Assembly (NCBI RefSeq): GCF_025938155.1
Contig: NZ_JAPCZG010000005.1
Location: forward strand, 124,001-188,000
Source of the DNA: Novosphingobium sp. KCTC 2891
GTDB taxonomy: Bacteria > Pseudomonadota > Alphaproteobacteria > Sphingomonadales > Sphingomonadaceae
Direction: 5' to 3'
DNA: 64,000 bases
Position numbers and translations under genes: made by a program. This document shows, in pieces, positions 57,276 through 64,000 of this stretch. Numbering within the stretch: the first letter of the stretch is position 1; each line of letters begins with the position of its first letter. The notes below the pieces were generated by a model that was given only the letters and a program-made list of their open reading frames with translations, made no database searches and was not told the origin of the DNA.

Positions 57276-57446
57276 CTACCGACGAAACCCGGCAAAGGCC
57301 AAGCCAGCCAGGATTATCAACACGGCCCAGCCAGCTGCCATCATCAGCATCTTCTGCTTCGGTTGCCGCTTCAGGCGACCGTTCGACAAGACCAGCATCA
57401 GCGCCATCGCAATGCCGATGATGACGACGATGCGGTCCGCACTCAC
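57276..57446 (-). CDS. Small membrane protein with two hydrophobic segments, 56 aa
   Basis: A short minus-strand frame from GTG at 57446. It begins MSADR, then a helix (IVVIIGIAMALMLVLS, residues 6-21), a basic loop (NGRLKRQPKQK, 22-32), a second helix (MAAGWAVLIILAGLAFA, 36-52) and ends GFRR. The GTG overlaps the stop of the metallo-hydrolase gene (GTGA), as do all genes of this operon. Basic residues between the helices predict both termini outside or a hairpin. No family recognised. Confidence 0.7.
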   Translation of the reverse strand: MSADRIVVIIGIAMALMLVLSNGRLKRQPKQKMLMMAAGWAVLIILAGLAFAGFRR

Positions 57447-58210
57447 AGCTCGATTTCCATGCCGTCGTAACCCGGTTCGACGTGCGCCGGCGTCTCGTCA
57501 CACAGCGCGCGATAGTCCATCGACTTGTCGAGATGTGTCAGCACGCCGCGACCGGCACGGCACGCCTCGACCAGTTCCAGCGCCATGCCCAGATGCGCAT
57601 GCGTCGGATGCGGCTGCCGACGCAAGGAATCCACGACGAGCACGTCGACACGGTAGAAAAGATCCACCATTTCCGAATTTATCTCACTGAAATCAGTCGC
57701 ATATCCGACCGACTTTCCACCTTGATCGAAGCGGAATGCCGTGGACTGCGCCGGTCCGTGAAGCATCTGGCAATGGCTGACACCAATTCCGGCGACCATG
57801 CGAACCCGGTCGAGATTGTCGAGGTTGCAGATCGTGGGATAGCCATGCTGGCCGGCGAAGACATAGCCGAAACGCTGGCGCAGGCGCCGCACGGTTTCAT
57901 CGGCGGCATAGCCCGGGATCGGCGCCCCGCGGCCCATGCGCAGCGGGCGTAGATCGTCAATGCCGTGCGTATGATCGGCATGGTCGTGCGTCCACACGAC
58001 GCCGTCGATGCGGTCGATACCGGTCGACAGCAACTGGTGACGCAGATCGGTAGGCGTATCTACCAGGATGCGCGCACCATCGCTGCCTTCAACCGCGATC
58101 GCTACGCGCGTGCGGCGGTTGCGCGGTTCCTCCGGATCGCACTGGCCCCAATCGTTGCCGATACGCGGCACACCGGTCGATGTACCGGACCCAAGAACGA
58201 CCAGCTTCAC
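57443..58210 (-). CDS. Metallo-beta-lactamase-fold hydrolase (PhnP/phosphodiesterase-like)
   Basis: A 255-aa protein. VVLGSGTSTGVPRIG at 4-18 and THDHADH at 74-80 are typical of the PhnP/RNase Z-related MBL group; further ligands are in SHCQMLHG, ATDFSE and HAHLGMALEL. It likely binds two metal ions and cleaves a phosphodiester. The GTG start overlaps the tatD stop. In alphaproteobacteria it commonly follows tatD in the metG cluster. Confidence 0.92.
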   Translation of the reverse strand: MKLVVLGSGTSTGVPRIGNDWGQCDPEEPRNRRTRVAIAVEGSDGARILVDTPTDLRHQLLSTGIDRIDGVVWTHDHADHTHGIDDLRPLRMGRGAPIPGYAADETVRRLRQRFGYVFAGQHGYPTICNLDNLDRVRMVAGIGVSHCQMLHGPAQSTAFRFDQGGKSVGYATDFSEINSEMVDLFYRVDVLVVDSLRRQPHPTHAHLGMALELVEACRAGRGVLTHLDKSMDYRALCDETPAHVEPGYDGMEIEL

Positions 58211-58983
58211 GCGGCCGCTTTCGCAAACAGCTTGAAGAAGTTTGCCCCGGTCACTTCAGACAGGTTCTCAGGCGTGGTGCCACGCAGCCCAGCGACGAAG
58301 CGGAGCGTGTCCGCCACGAACGCCGGTTCGCAGGTCCGGCCGCGATGTGGCACGGGTGCGAGGAAGGGCGCGTCAGTTTCCACCAGCAGACGGTCTTCGG
58401 GTATTTCCGTAGCAAAGGCCTGCAAGTCCTTGGCACTCTTGAAAGTCACGATGCCTGACAGCGAGATCGTCAAGCCCAGCGCGATCATCGCACGGCCGAA
58501 TTCGGGCGATGCCGTGAAGCAGTGGATGAGCGCCGGGAAAGCGCCCTTCCCCATTTCCTCGGTCAGGATGGACAGCGTGTCGTCCTCGGCATCGCGGGTG
58601 TGGATGATCAGCGGCAGTCCAGTTTCGCGGGCGACCGCGATATGCACCCGGAACAGGTCCTGCTGCACTTGCCTGTCCGAATGGTCGTAGAAATAGTCGA
58701 GGCCGGTCTCGCCGATGGCGATGACTTTGGGATCATCGGTTGCAGCGCGCAGCACCGTTGCGCCCAGATCGGCATGGCCGTCCGCCTCATGCGGATGAAT
58801 TCCCACACTGGCCCAGATGTCCGGCGCGCTCCGGGCCGTGGCGACCACCGCATCCCACTCGCTCGCGCGGGTCGAGATGTTGAGGAAGCCCCGGACGCCG
58901 GCGGCGCGGGCGCGGTCCAGAACCTCGGCCTGGCCTTCGACCAGTCCCTTGTAGTTGAGATGGCAGTGCGAATCGATCAGCAT
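58207..58983 (-). CDS. tatD: TatD family metal-dependent deoxyribonuclease
   Basis: A 258-aa TIM-barrel hydrolase: LIDSHCHLN at the N terminus, GIHPHEAD, IGETGLDYFYDHS, IIHTRDAEDD, IHCFTASPE and VETDAPFLAPVPHRG. These supply the metal ligands. TatD enzymes are 3'-5' exonucleases active in DNA repair and tRNA quality control. The ATG shares bases with the metG stop. Confidence 0.94.
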   Translation of the reverse strand: MLIDSHCHLNYKGLVEGQAEVLDRARAAGVRGFLNISTRASEWDAVVATARSAPDIWASVGIHPHEADGHADLGATVLRAATDDPKVIAIGETGLDYFYDHSDRQVQQDLFRVHIAVARETGLPLIIHTRDAEDDTLSILTEEMGKGAFPALIHCFTASPEFGRAMIALGLTISLSGIVTFKSAKDLQAFATEIPEDRLLVETDAPFLAPVPHRGRTCEPAFVADTLRFVAGLRGTTPENLSEVTGANFFKLFAKAAA

Positions 58984-60545
58984 CAGGCCGCGTCGTCCTC
59001 GGGCATTTCAAGGCGGGGGAATGCCGGGCTCGGCGCGCCAAGCCGCTCGCCGGTGGCCACGCGGCTCAGGAACCAGTCGCCATCGCCAAGATGCTCGATG
59101 CCGCGCCGGTGGGCCGGAACGCCCAACTGGTCCAGCACCTTGTTTGCGGCAGCCGGCACAACCGGCAGGATCGCAATGGTCAGGTCGCGGATCGCCATGA
59201 ACAGAGAAAGCAGCACGGCACGCATCCGTTCCGGATCGGTCTTGCGCAGCGCCCACGGCGCCTGCTCGTCCACATAGGCGTTGCAGGCGAACACCGCCCG
59301 CATCCACGCATCGATGCCCGCCGAGAAGTTCAGCGCCTCGAACTCGCGCGGCAAGTCGTCGCGGCAGGCCTGGGCCACCGTCGCAAGGAGGGTGTCATCC
59401 GCGTCATTGCTCGCAAAAGTGCCAAGTTCACCATCCATGTTCTTGAAGATCATGGACAAGGTGCGCTGCACCAGGTTGCCGTAGCTGTTCGCCAGTTCGG
59501 CGTTGCAGCGGGTGACGATGGCTTCCGGCGAATAGGAGCCGTCCTGACCGAACGCCACTTCGCGCATCAGGAAATAGCGCAGAGGATCGACGCCGAAACG
59601 GCCCGCCAGATCCACCGGATCGGTCACGTTGCCGAGGCTCTTGGATTCCTTCTGTCCGCGATTGAGCAGGAAGCCGTGGCCGAACACCTGGCGCGGCAGC
59701 GGCAGGTTCGCGCTCATCAGGAAAGCCGGCCAGTAGATCGTGTGGAAACGGACGATGTCCTTTCCAATCAGGTGGAGATTTGCTGGCCAATACTTTGCAA
59801 AGGCGTCGGTTTCTTCCGGAAATCCCAGGCCCGTGAGATAGTTGGTCAGCGCGTCTACCCACACGTACATCACGTGGTTGTCGCTGCCCGGCACCTTCAC
59901 GCCCCAGTCGAAGCTGGTGCGCGATACCGAGAGGTCACGCAGTCCCTGACCCACGAAGGCGGCCATCTCGTTGCGGCGGCTTTCCGGGCGGATGAAGTCC
60001 GGGTTGTCGCTATAGAGCGCCAGCAACTTCTCCCCATAGGCGGACAGGCGGAAGAACCACGATTCTTCCACGGTCCATTCCACGGGCGTGCCCTGCGGTG
60101 AGAGTTTGGCGCCCCCTTCCCCCGTGACGAGCTCGCTTTCGTCGTAGTAAGCCTCGTCGCGGACCGAATACCAGCCTTCGTAGCGATCGAGATAGAGGTC
60201 GCCATTGGCTTCCATCCGCCGCCAGATTTCCTGGGTCGCGGCATGGTGGCGTTCTTCCGTCGTCCGCAGGAACACGTCATAGTTGATATTCAGGGCAGCG
60301 CACATATCGATGAAATGCTGCGACATTTCATCGGCGAGTTCCTTAGGCGTCTTGCCCAGGTCGCGGGCCTTTTGGGCCATCTTCAGCCCGTGCTCGTCAG
60401 TGCCGGTCTGGAAGCGGACATCGCGGCCTTGCGACTTCTGGAACCGTGCGATCACGTCGGCGGCGATCGCTTCATAGGCGTGGCCGATGTGCGGCTTGCC
60501 ATTGGGATAGGAAATAGCGGTGGTGATGTAGAACGGTTCGCCCAT
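58983..60545 (-). CDS. metG: Methionyl-tRNA synthetase
   Basis: A 520-aa class I synthetase of the short type without a C-terminal dimerisation domain and without the zinc knuckle (YYDESELV region). The HIGH motif is PHIGH at 18-22. The KMSKS loop reads KESKS (299-303), keeping both lysines but with Glu for Met. FGHGFLLNRG and the anticodon-binding helices are normal. It overlaps tatD by one base and starts 31 bases after holB. Confidence 0.95.
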   Translation of the reverse strand: MGEPFYITTAISYPNGKPHIGHAYEAIAADVIARFQKSQGRDVRFQTGTDEHGLKMAQKARDLGKTPKELADEMSQHFIDMCAALNINYDVFLRTTEERHHAATQEIWRRMEANGDLYLDRYEGWYSVRDEAYYDESELVTGEGGAKLSPQGTPVEWTVEESWFFRLSAYGEKLLALYSDNPDFIRPESRRNEMAAFVGQGLRDLSVSRTSFDWGVKVPGSDNHVMYVWVDALTNYLTGLGFPEETDAFAKYWPANLHLIGKDIVRFHTIYWPAFLMSANLPLPRQVFGHGFLLNRGQKESKSLGNVTDPVDLAGRFGVDPLRYFLMREVAFGQDGSYSPEAIVTRCNAELANSYGNLVQRTLSMIFKNMDGELGTFASNDADDTLLATVAQACRDDLPREFEALNFSAGIDAWMRAVFACNAYVDEQAPWALRKTDPERMRAVLLSLFMAIRDLTIAILPVVPAAANKVLDQLGVPAHRRGIEHLGDGDWFLSRVATGERLGAPSPAFPRLEMPEDDAA

Positions 60546-60576
60546 TTCGGCGTTCGCTTCCTTGGGAAAAAGTGCG

Positions 60577-61542
60577 CTAGGATGCGCTCTCCCTAGTGCG
60601 CGCGACCGATGCCAGCAACCCGCCGATTTCCAGCACGAGCAAGCCGGGATCGAAGTTGTAGGTTGGTGCCTGCCCGGCGAGCGTCACGAGCCTGGCGTGC
60701 GCCGCCACGATCCTGAGGCGCATGGGGTCGTCGGCGTGAGCCATGGCGTTCACCAGCACCATGCGGGCGGTTTCCAGCACGGCAAGCTGGCGATCCCGGT
60801 CCGGCCGCGCGCCCAGCGTGCCCGAAAGCTGCGCGCGCAGGGCGAAGTCCGCATCGCCAGACTGCACCAACCGGTTCATGACCGCATAGGTGGCACCAAG
60901 GTCCTGTTCGGCGAAGGACAGCGCCGCTCCCGGCGAGCCGGCGGCCACGGCGATCGCTGCCTCTCGGGTTGCTTCGTCCAGTTCGGGGGCGGCCGCGTCC
61001 AGCGCACGGGCGAGATCGGGCGGCGCCAGCGGGTGGAAGCGCACCACAAGGCACCGCGAGCGCACCGTGGGCAGCAGGCGCCCCAGCTGATGGACGACCA
61101 GCAGGAAGAACGTGCCCTGCGGCGGTTCCTCCAGGCTTTTCAGCAGCGCGTTGACCGCACCTTTCTCCAGTTCGTCGGCCGCGTCGATCACCACAGCGCG
61201 CCGCGCGCCCAGTGTGGGGCGCGTGACCAGACGGCGCTGCATCTCGCGCACCTGGTCGACCGAGATGTTGCGCTTCCGGAGGTAAGGGCGTCCCTCCTCC
61301 TTCTTCTTCGCCTCGTCGTCGTTGGCTGGCAGCGGCGACAGGAACAGGATGTCTGGATGATGTTCCGGCGAAGGCTGCTTCATGCCCGGCTCGGCGACCA
61401 GCTCGGCGGCGGCGGCACGGGCGAAGGTCGCCTTGCCCAGGCCTTCGCGCCCGGCGAGCAGCCAGGCATGGTGCATTCGCCCGCCGGCCATTGCCGCACG
61501 CCAGGCCGCCCATGGCTCCTCGTGGCCGACAAGATCGCTCAT
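60577..61542 (-). CDS. holB: DNA polymerase III subunit delta'
   Basis: A 321-aa clamp-loader subunit. LAGREGLGKATFARA at 29-43 is a Walker-A-like segment, followed by the insertion rich in Lys/Glu (DDEAKKKEEGR), VDQVREMQRRL, VVIDAADELEKGAVNALLKSLEEPP and the SRC-like RSRCLVVRFHPL. The zinc cysteines of some delta' proteins are absent. The ATG overlaps the tmk stop (ATGA). Confidence 0.92.
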   Translation of the reverse strand: MSDLVGHEEPWAAWRAAMAGGRMHHAWLLAGREGLGKATFARAAAAELVAEPGMKQPSPEHHPDILFLSPLPANDDEAKKKEEGRPYLRKRNISVDQVREMQRRLVTRPTLGARRAVVIDAADELEKGAVNALLKSLEEPPQGTFFLLVVHQLGRLLPTVRSRCLVVRFHPLAPPDLARALDAAAPELDEATREAAIAVAAGSPGAALSFAEQDLGATYAVMNRLVQSGDADFALRAQLSGTLGARPDRDRQLAVLETARMVLVNAMAHADDPMRLRIVAAHARLVTLAGQAPTYNFDPGLLVLEIGGLLASVARTRESAS

Positions 61543-62174
61543 GCGCGGGCATCCAGCGCGGCGAGGACGCGGGCGTGCACTTCGGCCGGACTGCCTTGCG
61601 CTTCGATCCGCACGAAGCGGTCCGGCGCTTCCGCCGCGAACCGTTCGAAGGCAGCGGCAACGCGCGCGTGATAATCTGCCTCGCGGCCGCCGATCCGGTC
61701 AGCGCCGGCAGTGTCCCGCAAGGCGAGCCGGCGCGCCGCCACATCGGGGGCGAGCGTGAGCAACACCGCAACGTCGGGCAGCAGTCCCTCGCTGCCGATG
61801 GCGTGGAGCGTCAGCACGTCGGCATCGGACAGCCCGCCCCCGCCCCCCTGATAGGCCCGGCTCGAATCGAGGAAGCGGTCGCAGATGACGAAGGCACCGC
61901 GCGCGAGCGCCGGGCGGATCAGCTTGTCGACGTGATCGGCGCGGGCTGCGGCGAACAGCAGCGCTTCGGCGCGCGGCCCCCATCCGTCGCCTTCGGTGGA
62001 AAGCAGCAGCGCGCGGATCGCTTCGGCCCCGGCGGTGCCGCCAGGTTCGCGCGTCAGAACGACTTCGTGGTCGCGCGCCCGCAGCGCCTCGGCCAGAAGG
62101 CGTGCCTGGGTGGACTTGCCTGCCCCCTCCCCACCTTCGAAAGCGATGAAGCGTCCGTTCATGGCCGCCGTCAC
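61539..62174 (-). CDS. tmk: Thymidylate kinase
   Basis: A 211-aa kinase that makes dTDP. P-loop FEGGEGAGKST (12-22), VVLTREPGGT with the DR-type acid/base region, ICDRFLDSSRAYQGGGG and the lid near LALRDTAGADRIGGREADYH. GTG at 62174 overlaps the carboxypeptidase stop; an ATG four codons later (62162) is a good alternative because the fold starts there. Confidence 0.95.
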   Translation of the reverse strand: MTAAMNGRFIAFEGGEGAGKSTQARLLAEALRARDHEVVLTREPGGTAGAEAIRALLLSTEGDGWGPRAEALLFAAARADHVDKLIRPALARGAFVICDRFLDSSRAYQGGGGGLSDADVLTLHAIGSEGLLPDVAVLLTLAPDVAARRLALRDTAGADRIGGREADYHARVAAAFERFAAEAPDRFVRIEAQGSPAEVHARVLAALDARA

Positions 62175-63337
62175 CGGCCGGTCAACGAGAAGAACCCGTC
62201 CCGCAGCCGCGCCAGCACGCCGCCGGCCGGCACGTCCGTGGCGGCGACGAGCGGCAGCGATTCCGGCGGCTGTCCGGGAACCCGCACCACCAGCGTGGCG
62301 ACCTGCTGCCCCTTGGTCACGGGCGCCTTGACGGGTCCCTTGTAGCGCACGGCCATGGTGTAGCGGGCATCGGTTCCGGCGGGCAGCGTCAGCGCCAGAT
62401 CATGCGGCGCGACCAGTCCCACGGCACGGTCCTCGCCCCCTTGCACCTGCGCTTCGCCGATGTGCGCGCCTTTCGCGAACAGCGGGCGCGAGGCCCACGC
62501 GGAGAAGCCCCATTCGATCAGCGCGCGCGATTGCTGGGCACGGTCGTTGGGCCGATCATAGCCGCCCACCACCATCATCAACCGCCGACCATCGCGCAGC
62601 ACCGACCCGACGAAGCCGTAGCCCGCCTCGTTGGTGAAGCCGGTCTTGACGCCGTCGGCGCCGGGCGTGTTGCCATAGAGCGGGTTGTGGTTGTTCTGGG
62701 TGATGCCGTTCAGCGTCGCGCGTTCGTGGCCATAGAACGTGCGGTAAAGCTGCGGATGCCGGGTAATGATCGCGGTCGATACCTTGGCAAGGTCCGCCGC
62801 CGAGACATAAGTCTGCCCCTCGTCCATCCAGCCGTTGGGCGTGTTGTAATGCGTGTCCCGCATCCCGAGCTTGCGCGCCTCGGCATTCATCATGGCGGTG
62901 AAGGCGGGCACGGACCCCGCGACGCCCTCCGCCAGAACCACGCAGGCATCGTTCGCGGAAACGGTGACGATTCCCTCCAGCAGGTCGGCGACGGTAGTGT
63001 CGCTGTCGTTGCCCAGGAACATCGTGCTGCCCACGCCGTGCCACTTGCGGAAGGTGTCGGGATGCATGTGCAACTTCTGGTCGAGCTTCAGCCGGCCCTG
63101 CGCGATCAGTTCGAACGCGACGTAGCTCGTCATGATCTTGGTCAGCGACGCCGGCACGAAGCGCCGGTGCGACTGGCGCTCGAACAGCACGCGGCCGGAG
63201 TTCACGTCGATCAGCAAGGCGATCGGCGCGGTGATCTCGGGCAAGGCGGCAGGATCACGCGGGGCGGTGGGCGCGGCTGCACGTGCAGGCGCGGCTGCAA
63301 GCGCGAGAATCGTCAGAATGGCAATCGGTCGGTGCAA
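62171..63337 (-). CDS. D-alanyl-D-alanine carboxypeptidase (class A low-molecular-weight PBP)
   Basis: A 388-aa exported serine peptidase. Signal peptide (AILTILALAAAPARA) to about residue 21. Catalytic motifs SLTK (Ser64, Lys67), SAN (127-129) and KTG (231-233) are complete; a C-terminal PBP5-like domain follows (about 290-388). It trims peptidoglycan stem peptides. Start TTG at 63337 with GGGGA six bases upstream. It lies between rlpA and tmk, a common alphaproteobacterial order. Confidence 0.93.
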   Translation of the reverse strand: MHRPIAILTILALAAAPARAAAPTAPRDPAALPEITAPIALLIDVNSGRVLFERQSHRRFVPASLTKIMTSYVAFELIAQGRLKLDQKLHMHPDTFRKWHGVGSTMFLGNDSDTTVADLLEGIVTVSANDACVVLAEGVAGSVPAFTAMMNAEARKLGMRDTHYNTPNGWMDEGQTYVSAADLAKVSTAIITRHPQLYRTFYGHERATLNGITQNNHNPLYGNTPGADGVKTGFTNEAGYGFVGSVLRDGRRLMMVVGGYDRPNDRAQQSRALIEWGFSAWASRPLFAKGAHIGEAQVQGGEDRAVGLVAPHDLALTLPAGTDARYTMAVRYKGPVKAPVTKGQQVATLVVRVPGQPPESLPLVAATDVPAGGVLARLRDGFFSLTGR

Positions 63338-63385
63338 GCGGGATCCCCGTCGATGGCGGTCCTCGCAGGAAGCTGGCGCTTCGCC

Positions 63386-64000
63386 CTACCTGTCGGTCAG
63401 GACCCGGGCATCCGCATAGCCCGCCCGCCGCGCCTTCGCCAGCCCGGCGTCGGCATCGGCCTTGCCCGAGGCTGCGATGCGCACGCGCCAGAACTTGCCG
63501 GCTTCCGACACCGTGCCGCCGACCTGCCTCGCGGCCGTCTGGGCGCGCTCGCGGGTCGAGAATGCGCCCACCTGCACGTAGTGGGTGACCGGTCTGGCCG
63601 CGGGTTGGGCCGCGGCTTTCGGCGTGGGAGGCGTTGCCTTGGAGGCCGATGCCGAGCTGGGTGCCGCGGCGACAACCGGCTTGGACGGGCCGGGTTTCTC
63701 CCCCAGTTTTTCCACCGGTTTTTCCACAGGCTTGCCAACAATGCGCGGGCTAATCGCTGCCGGGCGCGTGCCCGGCAAAGCGGGCCTGGCCGTCCCTGCC
63801 GGCGAACCATCGAGCACCGCGACCGGCGCCGGCGCGATGCCCAGCTTGCGCTTCAGCGCGGCAAGAAGGCCGGGCGGCGTATCCATCCGTGCCGGTGCCA
63901 GCTGGCCTGTGCGCAGCAGCGCGCGCTCCTGCTCGGGCGGATTGACCCGGCGGACGCGCACGGCCGCTCGCACACCAGGCGCAAAGCCCAGTTGCGCCCG
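63386..64000 (-). CDS. rlpA: RlpA-type septal lytic transglycosylase with SPOR domain, 5' end outside window
   Basis: The frame is open to the window end, so the N terminus is missing. The visible 204 residues start RAQLGFAPGVRAAVRVRRV, the end of an RlpA double-psi beta-barrel domain, then an Ala/Pro/Lys-rich linker and a C-terminal SPOR domain (HYVQVGAFSTRERAQTAA ... FWRVRIAASG) that binds denuded septal glycan. The protein should act at the division site. An internal GTG at 63973 is not the real start. The carboxypeptidase gene follows. Confidence 0.88.
   Translation of the reverse strand, partial: RAQLGFAPGVRAAVRVRRVNPPEQERALLRTGQLAPARMDTPPGLLAALKRKLGIAPAPVAVLDGSPAGTARPALPGTRPAAISPRIVGKPVEKPVEKLGEKPGPSKPVVAAAPSSASASKATPPTPKAAAQPAARPVTHYVQVGAFSTRERAQTAARQVGGTVSEAGKFWRVRIAASGKADADAGLAKARRAGYADARVLTDR

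Overview
The window is a stretch of chromosome from a high-GC alphaproteobacterium of the order Sphingomonadales, most likely a Novosphingobium or close relative. This rests on a zwf-pgl-edd-glk Entner-Doudoroff operon, an Hfq with two Sm domains, a fused IspDF, a PdhB with an N-terminal lipoyl domain, the dusB-ntrB-ntrC-ntrY-ntrX-hfq-hflX order, and a TonB-dependent receptor followed by a flavin-dependent halogenase and glycosidases. Almost everything is core genome. I see no prophage, insertion sequence or CRISPR array.

Layout. (1) 1-9.5 kb: a maltodextrin-type utilisation operon: 5'-truncated outer-membrane TonB receptor, tryptophan-halogenase-like flavoprotein, exported GH13 amylase, cytoplasmic GH13 alpha-glucosidase and exported GH97 alpha-glucosidase, mostly with ATGA overlaps. 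(2) 9.6-14.6 kb: zwf, pgl, edd, glk, which turn the released glucose into Entner-Doudoroff intermediates; an inverted repeat precedes zwf. (3) 14.7-23.7 kb: housekeeping genes (enoyl-CoA hydratase/isomerase family, CsaA, DUF488, aroB/aroK, xerD, accA, an M48 metalloprotease) plus a 45-aa membrane protein and a 616-aa exported protein of unknown function. (4) 23.7-24.9 kb: three Flp pilin genes on the minus strand, two of them identical at the DNA level. (5) 25.0-28.4 kb: a Nudix hydrolase, two identical tandem tRNA-Arg(ACG) genes, and pdhA-pdhB. (6) 28.4-34.0 kb: a six-gene minus-strand operon of TadE/TadG-type pilus-associated proteins. (7) 34.2-45.6 kb: phytoene-synthase-like protein, EF-hand protein, trmFO, YhhN, DUF952, gyrA, TPR-like exported protein, carbonic anhydrase, lipA, a COQ10/RatA-type protein, pncC. 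(8) 45.6-57.2 kb: ispDF, dusB, two NtrBC-family two-component systems, double-Sm hfq, hflX, mazG. (9) 57.3-64 kb: a minus-strand operon transcribed from rlpA (cut by the window end) through a DD-carboxypeptidase, tmk, holB, metG, tatD, a metallo-beta-lactamase-fold hydrolase and a 56-aa membrane protein.

Points for a second look: a hairpin in the 5' leaders of the duplicated Flp pilin genes that keeps its pairing through compensatory changes between the copies; the double-Sm Hfq whose second domain lacks the arginine rim; a halogenase inside a sugar operon; NtrX without GAFTGA; Phe at the E. coli Asp87 position of GyrA; KESKS in place of KMSKS in MetG; a TadE-like protein with two EF-hand-like loops; and two small membrane-protein genes supported by start/stop overlaps. 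I did not find a clearly new defence or mobile system.
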